A stretch of DNA of 8,372 bases from Acidobacteriota bacterium (lineage in GTDB: Bacteria; Acidobacteriota; Blastocatellia; Pyrinomonadales; Pyrinomonadaceae). Under the pieces are notes generated by a model. That model was not told the origin of the DNA. It was given only the letters and a program-made list of their open reading frames with translations, and searched no databases. Positions 1 to 5,101 of this stretch are shown here, in pieces. Location: assembly GCA_003222835.1 (NCBI GenBank), contig QHXE01000356.1, forward strand, positions 1-8,372. The letters are read 5' to 3'. The translations under genes were made by a program, and so were the position numbers. Position 1 is the stretch's first letter, and each line of letters begins with the position of its first letter.

Positions 1-804
1 ATGCTGAAGGTTGCCGAAGCCGAAATGCGCCAGATGGGTTTGTCGGATCGCGACATCTCTCACGCGCGTAAGGCCGAGCAACGACTAAAAGTCATGTTGC
101 AGCAGTGTCCGCAATCTAACCTGCGTCCTGACACCGAACTCAGATTGCGCGAAGCGCAAGACAATCTAGCGATGCACAACTTGAATATTGCTCGCTTCTA
201 TCTCGATGCGCGCTATTCAAATCATAAAGGCGGCCTCAAAGGCGGGCAGGATCGTCTGAAAGAGATTGTAGAGAAGTACCCGAACTTTTGTTTGATGGAC
301 GAAGTGCTTTTTCGCTATGCCACGACCTATCAGGAAGAAGAAGAGCCGGACGAAGCGGCCAAGCTTTACCAGCAACTGGTGCGCGATTTTCCCAACAGCG
401 AGTACGTCGAAAAGGCCAAGGATCAATTAAAGATCATCGGCGCGGCGATCCCGGATGCCGACCTGATCAAGAAGAGCCTGCCACCTTGTGAAAAGCTTAC
501 GTTCATGCAGAACATGATGCAGCAGCTTACCGGTAGCGCGAACGTCACTACCAGCCGCGATGGCATCCTAATCACGAGACATGGCGAGGGCACTGACCTA
601 ATCGACAAAGCGATTGCCAATAACGGCACGCTCCCTGATAATGCGCTGCCACAGCCGGTGTTCGACCGTACCCAGCGCCCTCCGGCGAATCCGCAACCTT
701 CACCGGTTCGATCAACGCCAAATGGGACTCCGGCAAACCAGATGAATCCTGCAACGCCAGCCACGCGCCCGCGTCAGATTCAGACGCCGACTCCCCAGCC
801 ATGA
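1..804 (+). CDS. bamD: BamD/YfiO-like outer membrane assembly lipoprotein, 5' end cut by window
   Basis: This is the C-terminal part of a BamD (YfiO)-like, TPR-containing protein. In known systems BamD is a periplasm-facing lipoprotein of the BAM complex, which inserts beta-barrel proteins into the outer membrane. Two helical TPR-like stretches are visible, at about residues 19-66 and 84-140. The second contains a typical TPR pattern ending in LVRDFPNSEYVEKAKDQL. No signal peptide or lipobox is present, and the visible ATG is the very first base of the window, so the true start almost certainly lies upstream. After residue 160 comes a short segment (about 163-215) and then a low-complexity Pro/Thr/Gln tail to the TGA at 802-804. 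This tail goes beyond the usual BamD fold and resembles tails I associate with acidobacterial homologues. Family assignment is by recognition, so a general YbgF/BamD-type TPR protein is the alternative. Confidence 0.8.
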   Translation: MLKVAEAEMRQMGLSDRDISHARKAEQRLKVMLQQCPQSNLRPDTELRLREAQDNLAMHNLNIARFYLDARYSNHKGGLKGGQDRLKEIVEKYPNFCLMDEVLFRYATTYQEEEEPDEAAKLYQQLVRDFPNSEYVEKAKDQLKIIGAAIPDADLIKKSLPPCEKLTFMQNMMQQLTGSANVTTSRDGILITRHGEGTDLIDKAIANNGTLPDNALPQPVFDRTQRPPANPQPSPVRSTPNGTPANQMNPATPATRPRQIQTPTPQP

Positions 805-881
805 GTCACATTGAAGAGAGCGCACGCACGGACCGCATGCGATTTATCGGGCATAATGCAAACATTATCTCGATCTATTGA

Positions 882-980
882 GAGGCCGACGTGGTGCGGC
901 AGATGAATCCGGATCTAAAGCGCATTCCTGGCGTCGACTATAACTTCTCGCAAAACATCGAACACAATGTCGAGGAGGCA
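882..980 (+). pseudogene. Short fragment of a CzcA/CusA-type heavy-metal RND efflux pump
   Basis: After an in-frame TGA at 879-881, about 33 codons read EADVVRQMNPDLKRIPG and then VDYNFSQNIEHNVEEA. The PGVDYNFSQ-I--NVEEA pattern is characteristic of the periplasmic porter domain of HME-RND pumps (CzcA, CusA), where similar text occurs in the middle of a protein of about 1,000 residues. Nothing recognisable as pump sequence precedes or follows it, and the frame runs straight into an unrelated lipoprotein-like leader. I therefore read it as a relic of a deleted gene, not as a functional peptide. The assignment comes from recalled family consensus only. Confidence 0.55.
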
Positions 981-1148
981 ATGTCCAGTTCCCCTAACCC
1001 TCAATTTGATAGTTATCACCCCTTAGCCCATTTCTTTCTCTTGCTTGTCTGCGCCGCGCTTACCGCCTGCGGCAAGGTAACTAAGGGCGTTGAGCTGGAG
1101 GCATCAAAAGTGGTGACCGAGAAACAGCCTGCACCGGCAGCGATATAA
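981..1148 (+). CDS. Small putative lipoprotein or lipoprotein-leader fragment, 55 aa
   Basis: From the ATG at 981 the frame encodes 55 residues. A hydrophobic stretch at about 15-29 ends in the lipobox LTAC|G (Cys30), a fair signal-peptidase II site. It is followed by a short hydrophilic tail rich in Lys, Glu, Val and Pro. A GAGGAGG at 972-978 lies directly upstream, but its spacing to the ATG is short. The n-region has no Lys or Arg, only His, which is weak for a signal peptide. The same frame is open upstream to 882, through a CzcA-like fragment. The 3' end overlaps an antisense beta-propeller remnant. It may be a genuine tiny lipoprotein, but the beginning of a larger lipoprotein gene that lost its body is at least as likely. 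The mature part is not recognised. Confidence 0.35.
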   Translation: MSSSPNPQFDSYHPLAHFFLLLVCAALTACGKVTKGVELEASKVVTEKQPAPAAI

Positions 1149-1523
1149 ATGTGGGTGAGAAACCAGTATTCCCTTTGCTGAGCTTAATGATGTGACCAAC
1201 TCTGTGTTTTAGATCTGTTTGTACGGCGACGTATAGGTCTCCGCGATCATCCACCGTGATCCCTTGAAGTTGTCTAAAGTTGCCGGCAAACGTGGCGATC
1301 GGTTTCAACTCATCATTAGCCGTGGTAGAGGTAAACCGGCTATATAAAGCAAGCCATTCACATAACAGAGGGCTTCCGGTGATATTGAGTCGCGGCGATC
1401 GATGAGCCGATGAAGCTGATGATCGGTATCCAGCATGTACAACACGTTGTCCTCTTCGTCGGCAATATACAGATTGCCCTTATCGTCGTAAGCCAAGCCC
1501 TCAGGCCGGGTGATGCCGTACCT
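1081..1523 (-). pseudogene. Broken NHL-repeat / beta-propeller protein remnant
   Basis: Read on the minus strand, two adjacent frames carry NHL-type blade motifs. The first (about 1523 down to 1340) contains ITRPEGLAYDDKGNLYIAD followed by a second partial blade ending in YVNGLLYIA. The second (about 1340 down to 1150) contains FRQLQGITVDDRGDLYVA and GHIIKLSK. The frames join only if a shift is assumed near 1340. The first frame is also interrupted by a TAG at 1521-1523, with plausible coding upstream (LVNQPDPTFARI, about 1524-1560). No start codon with a ribosome site, signal peptide or complete propeller is present. Such proteins are usually secreted or periplasmic six-bladed propellers. 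Here only two or three blades survive, so this is gene debris. The 3' limit is uncertain: recognisable similarity stops near 1150, although the frame stays open to 1081. Confidence 0.6.
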
Positions 1524-1725
1524 CTAGATTCGGGCAAAGGTCGGATCTGGTTGGTTGACGAGGCAAACGCTCTCTGAGCTTGGGCCTGGTAGTTTCTTGG
1601 CGAGAGTGCCGGTACACGGAAGACAGAACAAAACAGGTCCAAGGAAATTGATACTTTGAACGCTGAGCTGCAAAACTTGCGTTTTGGCTCCCAGGGCCAG
1701 CGTGAGACAATTAGCTCGCCCTAAA
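1524..1725. other. Stretch between propeller remnant and membrane gene, no gene recognised
   Basis: Several minus-strand frames are open here but conflict with one another and show no recognisable family. At most the first few dozen bases next to 1523 may belong to the decayed beta-propeller. I see no convincing promoter or Shine-Dalgarno sequence for the membrane-protein gene that starts at 1726. A TTGATA at 1648-1653 has no matching -10 box at the right distance. Confidence 0.4.
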
Positions 1726-2196
1726 ATGGCGACCAATCTTCAAAACGTACTGGACGAGCTGGGGCGACGGCACCGATCCGCCGCTAGAGTCGTGGTTGCT
1801 TTTTTCATCCTGGATTTGGTGTTACTGGCTATAGCTTATTTCGCCGGAGCTTCGCTTTATCGAACGGGCGATCCCTCGATCATCATGGGCTTATGGATTG
1901 CGATTCTGGTATTTGGGCTCGGAGCGTTCGTGCTTAGGCGTACAAAGTTTGCAGCCCTCCGTCTCAAAGACATCGCCGCGGTCAAAGGAACTTCCGCCTT
2001 GTTGAAGACGTTGCAGGACACCACCATTCAAGTGGCATCCATAGGCGGCGCGATCGCCTTGATGGGATTCATGGTCACGATCCTTACCGGCGACTGGACT
2101 AATATGCTGCGGGCGTCGGGCGTCGCCGGCATCGTTCTAGTTTACGGCTATCCCTTCCGCAGCGCGTGGCAACGAGTAGTGATTCAGCTTGCGTGA
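1726..2196 (+). CDS. Small four-helix integral membrane protein of unknown function
   Basis: This 156-residue protein is not a family I can name. It has a basic, amphipathic N-terminus (LDELGRRHRSAARV) and four probable membrane helices at about residues 20-40, 52-70, 102-120 and 128-145. A cytoplasmic-looking basic loop at about 71-101 contains RRTKFAALRLKD and KGTSALLKTLQDTT. Hairpins TM1-TM2 and TM3-TM4 therefore flank a polar linker. The ATG at 1726 is preferred because an earlier in-frame ATG at 1684 would add 14 basic residues lying over the antisense debris. Neither start has a clear Shine-Dalgarno sequence. The gene ends 2 nt before the stop of the convergent pilT. That closeness does not by itself imply a role in pili. 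Confidence 0.65.
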   Translation: MATNLQNVLDELGRRHRSAARVVVAFFILDLVLLAIAYFAGASLYRTGDPSIIMGLWIAILVFGLGAFVLRRTKFAALRLKDIAAVKGTSALLKTLQDTTIQVASIGGAIALMGFMVTILTGDWTNMLRASGVAGIVLVYGYPFRSAWQRVVIQLA

Positions 2197-2198
2197 GA

Positions 2199-3308
2199 TT
2201 ATCGTCGAACTGGTTCGCTGTTGGCGGGTTCCGCCAACCTCATTCCATGAGTTCCGGTGCTGGCTACTTTTCCACCACTTCTCCGACGAAGGAAACCAGC
2301 GCCATCTTCTTTGGAGATCAGGCCTTTGTGAATCAAATCATGAACCGCCGTTTCAAAGGTAACCATTCCGTGCGCCCTTCCGGTCTGCATCACGTTGGAG
2401 ATCTGGTGCGTCTTCCCTTCCCGGATAAGATTCGCGACTGATGGTAGGTTGACTAGAATCTCGACGACTGGAACACGGCCCTGGCGATCGGGTCGCGGCA
2501 GCAACGCCTGGGCGACAACGCCGCGCAAACTCTCGGACAGCATGACACGAATCTGCGTCTGTTGGCCCTCGGGAAAGACATCGATCACCCGATCAATTGT
2601 CTTGATGGCGCTATTGGTGTGCAAGGTGCCAAAAACGAGGTGGCCGGTTTCAGCGGCCGTGATGGCCAGCGAAATCGTTTCCAGATCGCGCATCTCTCCT
2701 ACCAGGATGATGTCAGGATCTTCGCGCAGCGCCGCTCGTAACGCGGCGCCGAATGACTTTGTGTGGCTGGAGACCTCTCTCTGGCTAACCAGGCAATTCT
2801 CGTTTTCGTGAACAAATTCGATTGGATCTTCGATAGTAATAATGTGTGATTGCTGCTCTCGGTTAATTGTGTGAATCAACGATGCCAGCGTGGTGCTCTT
2901 GCCCGAGCCGGTGGGGCCGGTAACCAAAACCAAACCCTCGGAAGCATCGATTAAACTCGCCAGTTGTTCCGGAAGGTCCAGCTCGCTGATGGTCTTGATG
3001 GTTTCCGGAATCAGACGAAAGGCGGCCGCGATGCCATGTCGCTGCATAAAGACGTTAACGCGGAAGCGCCCAACTCCAGCCAGTGGATAACTCAGATCCA
3101 GATCCCAATTTTCGGTAAATAGCTGCCGCTGTTTCTCGGTGAGAATTTCAAAAATCAGACCTTGACAAATCTCGGCGGTCACACTGCGGTAGCTCTGCTT
3201 CATCATCTCGCCATGGATTCGCATAAACGGCGCAGAGCCAGAGGTCAGGTGCAGGTCAGAGGCACCTTGTTGTTTCATTTGCCTGAGAAGGTCGTCTAGT
3301 CGGGCCAT
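2199..3308 (-). CDS. pilT: Type IV pilus retraction ATPase PilT
   Basis: This 369-residue protein belongs to the GspE/PilT secretion-ATPase superfamily. PilT is a cytoplasmic hexamer at the pilus base that powers fibre depolymerisation and twitching. An N-terminal PAS-like domain (about 1-100, opening with LDDLLRQMKQQGASDLHL) precedes the RecA-like core. The core has Walker A GPTGSGKST (131-139), Asp box ITIEDPIEF (157-165), Walker B-like DIILVGEMRD (199-208) and His box HLVFGTLHTNSA (223-234). The PilT signature usually written AIRNLIRE appears as SVANLIRE (290-297), which separates it from PilB extension ATPases. All key catalytic residues are present. The last 30 or so residues form a basic, probably disordered tail beyond the usual end. 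The ATG at 3308 begins the expected N-terminus; a GGAG lies rather far upstream. A PilU-like paralogue is possible. It is transcribed divergently from the minor-pilin operon. Confidence 0.95.
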   Translation of the reverse strand: MARLDDLLRQMKQQGASDLHLTSGSAPFMRIHGEMMKQSYRSVTAEICQGLIFEILTEKQRQLFTENWDLDLSYPLAGVGRFRVNVFMQRHGIAAAFRLIPETIKTISELDLPEQLASLIDASEGLVLVTGPTGSGKSTTLASLIHTINREQQSHIITIEDPIEFVHENENCLVSQREVSSHTKSFGAALRAALREDPDIILVGEMRDLETISLAITAAETGHLVFGTLHTNSAIKTIDRVIDVFPEGQQTQIRVMLSESLRGVVAQALLPRPDRQGRVPVVEILVNLPSVANLIREGKTHQISNVMQTGRAHGMVTFETAVHDLIHKGLISKEDGAGFLRRRSGGKVASTGTHGMRLAEPANSEPVRR

Positions 3309-3513
3309 GTTTTATTTCTCAATCTCCGTTGGTCGAATGGACAAGTTGACTGTGGCACACTGATGAGTGCACATTCGCGTCCCTCGAGTTTCGTCATCGC
3401 CAAGTTTATCAATCGCGAACGTGGAACCGAGGAGGTAGGACACCGCAATCCTTAGAGAGGAACTGAGTTGCGTTCGCGGGACTGGCGAATCGAAGGCTTT
3501 AACTCATTCCCAA

Positions 3514-3542
3514 GTCTCGCGTTCAAGCTGCCGCAGCGAGAC
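3514..3542. repeat. Inverted repeat, possible activator site or small hairpin
   Basis: GTCTCGC at 3514-3520 is the exact reverse complement of GCGAGAC at 3536-3542, with a 15-nt spacer, and is followed by AAAAA. It lies about 200 bp upstream of the expected start from the sigma-54 promoter, a distance at which enhancer-binding proteins often sit. No gene runs into it from the left on the plus strand, so a terminator role there is unlikely. Seven base pairs in a 490-bp region can also occur by chance. Confidence 0.3.
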
Positions 3543-3720
3543 AAAAATCACTATAGCAAAAACAATAGTCCGGCGACTAGCTCTTTTATCGAACGGCGGT
3601 GCGACAAGTAACGTCCACGCAAATCTGGCTGAGTTTTTCCCAACTGAGAGGCAGCCACTAGTCTGACAGAGTTCGGACCAACCCACCACAAAACTCCCTG
3701 TTTCAAAGAGAAATCAATCC

Positions 3721-3736
3721 TGGCACTGACATTGCT
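3721..3736 (+). promoter_or_regulatory. Sigma-54 (RpoN) -24/-12 promoter for the minor-pilin operon
   Basis: The sequence TGGCACTGACATTGCT matches the sigma-54 consensus TGGCAC-N5-TTGCW exactly in both elements. The invariant GG (3722-3723) and GC (3734-3735) are separated by the required 10 nt. Transcription would start near 3746-3747, leaving a leader of about 53 nt before the ATG at 3800. It points toward the pilin genes. In Pseudomonas, Myxococcus and Geobacter, pilin genes are known to use RpoN with the PilS/PilR two-component system; extending that to this operon is inference. Confidence 0.8.
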
Positions 3737-3788
3737 CTTAGGCGACGCGGCACTGATTTTCGGCGCCGTTCCGGAAAGCGAGATTGAC

Positions 3789-3793
3789 AGGTG
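3789..3793 (+). promoter_or_regulatory. Shine-Dalgarno that decides the first pilin start
   Basis: AGGTG at 3789-3793 lies 6 nt before the ATG at 3800. A GTG at 3791 in the same frame falls inside this motif and so cannot use it, which favours the ATG. Confidence 0.65.
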
Positions 3794-3799
3794 AAAACG

Positions 3800-4483
3800 A
3801 TGAAAGCTCAGGCCGTCGCCAACCGAAATCGAAAGTGGCACTCCGCCAGTGGCCGCTCGATCGTTGAGACGCTGATCGTGGTAACCATCGCAGCCATTCT
3901 TACATCGGTGGCGCTGCCCCAAATGATGTCGGCTCGCCGGTTAATGCGGTCGGCCACGTTGCCACGCGAAGTCGCCACTCAGTTGCGCTTCGTCAGGCAA
4001 CAGGCCATGTCACAGCGGCAAGCGTTCACTTTTCAATACGACGACTCTACCAAGCAAATCACAGTCTTCGATCATAATAACGTCGGCAATTCGACGACGT
4101 CGTGCAACATGAGCGGCGCCGCGGTGCTGGCCGCTTCAGGCTATCCGAATACCACATGCACGACGACGCTATTGACCATTCCGCTGGCCGGCAGTGGTGG
4201 GCTGCCCGCCAGTGAAGTCTCATACGGTATTCCGAGTGGTATCAGCTCATCTGCCCTGAGCGATACGACCACTTTGACTTCGCTGAGTTCCAATAAGGTT
4301 TACGTAACTTTTCAATCAGACGGCACGGTAGTCGACACTAACGGCAACCCAACCAATCGCACGCTCTTTTTCTACAACAACCAGGTTGCCGCACAGACGG
4401 CAGCCGCCATCTCCGTTCTCGGGGCTTCCGGGAGAATTAAAGTCTGGAGGTATGACACCAGTGCAAGCAAATATGCTGAATAA
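3800..4483 (+). CDS. GspH/FimT-family minor pseudopilin
   Basis: This 227-residue protein has a type III prepilin signal: a basic leader of 18 residues ending in Gly18, followed by RSIVE, which places the conserved Glu at mature position +5 (Glu23). A hydrophobic helix follows (about 24-40, TLIVVTIAAILTSVALP). PilD-type peptidase would cleave after Gly18 and methylate the new N-terminus; Arg at +1 is unusual, since Phe or Met is typical. After the helix, REVATQLRFVRQQAMSQRQAF is the amphipathic segment typical of GspH/FimT. The C-terminal half is Ser/Thr-rich with FFYNN near the end, consistent with the beta-sheet head. Cys104 and Cys122, in the head, may form a disulfide. FimU/FimT-type minor pilins help prime pilus assembly. 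It is first in the operon behind the sigma-54 promoter, and its 3' end overlaps the next gene. Confidence 0.85.
   Translation: MKAQAVANRNRKWHSASGRSIVETLIVVTIAAILTSVALPQMMSARRLMRSATLPREVATQLRFVRQQAMSQRQAFTFQYDDSTKQITVFDHNNVGNSTTSCNMSGAAVLAASGYPNTTCTTTLLTIPLAGSGGLPASEVSYGIPSGISSSALSDTTTLTSLSSNKVYVTFQSDGTVVDTNGNPTNRTLFFYNNQVAAQTAAAISVLGASGRIKVWRYDTSASKYAE
4446..4450 (+). promoter_or_regulatory. Shine-Dalgarno inside the end of the first pilin gene
   Basis: GGAGG at 4446-4450 serves the next pilin gene. It is one base from the ATG at 4452, too close to use, but 10 nt from the in-frame GTG at 4461. A further in-frame ATG at 4473 would lie 22 nt away. This favours the GTG start and overlap with the preceding gene. 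Confidence 0.5.
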
Positions 4484-5063
4484 GAAATCCGGACGCATCC
4501 CGTCGCGCAAAGGTCTTAACTCTGAGTCGGGCGTTACGATTCTTGAAATGGTCGTGGCAATGCTGGTATTGACTGTGGGCCTGCTCGGCCTTGCCGCTTC
4601 GATTGGTTATGCCGTTACCGTCAGTAATAAGGGGCGCAACATCACTAACACCAAGCTGCTGGTAGTCTCATGTCTCGAACAGATGGAGACCCTGAGAAAC
4701 ACCCAGCAACTTACGTTTGCACAGATTGCCAATGTTGGCGACCCGGGACTTAGCACGGGAAACTTCGGCGGATTTCCAACCGGGTTTCAACCGGTCTCGA
4801 TCAATCCGGGCCCCGACGGCATTTTCGGCACGGCTGACGATTTGATTAATGCCGGTCCTGACAATATTTACGGCACTGCCGATGATTTCACCGACTACAC
4901 GTGGGCCGTCGCCGGATTACAACGACAGATAGCCATTACGTCTTTGAGTACCAACCTGAAGCGTATCGAGGTCACCGTCCGCTATCCCGATCCCGACGGA
5001 CACCTGCGAGACCTGGTAGGCGTCAGCTATCTGAACAACGACGCAACCACCAACTTTTTATAG
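4461..5063 (+). CDS. pilV: PilV-like type IV pilus minor pilin
   Basis: From the preferred GTG at 4461 this is a 200-residue prepilin. The basic leader ends ..NSESG24, followed by VTILE with Glu29 at +5 and a hydrophobic helix (about 30-48, MVVAMLVLTVGLLGLAASI). The GLLGLA phrase is typical of PilV/GspI-like pilins. Most of the head follows, with two 15-residue GPDxIxGTADD repeats at about 117-146 and a C-terminal strand pattern LKRIEVTVRYPDPDGHLRD usual for PilV-type heads. Alternative starts at 4452 or 4473 change only the cleaved leader. The start overlaps the preceding gene by 23 nt, suggesting translational coupling, and 38 nt separate it from the next gene. Its expected role is in the pilus-tip priming complex. 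The PilV name rests on position and the N-terminus; the head domain was not matched to a specific family. Confidence 0.8.
   Translation: MQANMLNKKSGRIPSRKGLNSESGVTILEMVVAMLVLTVGLLGLAASIGYAVTVSNKGRNITNTKLLVVSCLEQMETLRNTQQLTFAQIANVGDPGLSTGNFGGFPTGFQPVSINPGPDGIFGTADDLINAGPDNIYGTADDFTDYTWAVAGLQRQIAITSLSTNLKRIEVTVRYPDPDGHLRDLVGVSYLNNDATTNFL
4809..4898 (+). repeat. Two 15-residue GPDxIxGTADD repeats in the PilV-like head
   Basis: Two 45-bp units, 4809-4853 (GPDGIFGTADDLINA) and 4854-4898 (GPDNIYGTADDFTDY), stand in direct tandem. Nine of 15 residues are identical and Phe/Tyr is conserved at one more position. The spacing of Asp, Gly and Asp-Asp looks like an acidic metal-binding turn. The DNA of the units has diverged, so the duplication is not recent. 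Confidence 0.75.
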
Positions 5064-5101
5064 AAGCAAGCGGTGCGCACAGTAAGCGTGGAGGCAGTTA
5101 A

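Larger units (their letters stand above)
3309..3799. other. Divergent control region between pilT and the minor-pilin operon
   Basis: This 491-bp stretch has no recognisable gene; short minus-strand open frames at about 3504-3690 look random. It contains a sigma-54 promoter near the right end, inverted repeats at 3414-3421/3471-3478, 3473-3477/3485-3489 and 3514-3520/3536-3542, and the start site of the first pilin gene. I could not identify a good promoter for pilT on the minus strand. The length is generous for a simple intergenic region and fits enhancer-dependent regulation from upstream activator sites. Confidence 0.6.

Noticed and set aside
217..802. Open minus-strand frames across the BamD-like gene
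   Set aside because: They lie antisense to a clearly coding TPR protein and show no family resemblance or ribosome sites.
853..868. ATAATG/CATTAT hairpin after the BamD-like gene as a terminator
   Set aside because: The stem is only six A/T-rich pairs and lacks a following U-tract, so it is too weak to call.
2046..2056. GCGATCGC palindrome, also seen near 5447
   Set aside because: Only isolated copies inside coding sequence; no array or pattern suggesting an organised repeat.
3353..3370. TGGCAC at 3353-3358 as a second sigma-54 promoter
   Set aside because: The GC that should follow GG after 10 nt is absent; the nearest GC (3369-3370) is 3 nt too far.
3346..3374. TTGACT as a sigma-70 -35 box
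   Set aside because: At the 16-18 nt spacing there is no acceptable -10 hexamer.
3504..3922. Minus-strand open frames in the pilT-pilin interval
   Set aside because: No recognisable motif, no supported start; one runs antisense into the pilin gene, and the sigma-54 promoter occupies the same DNA.
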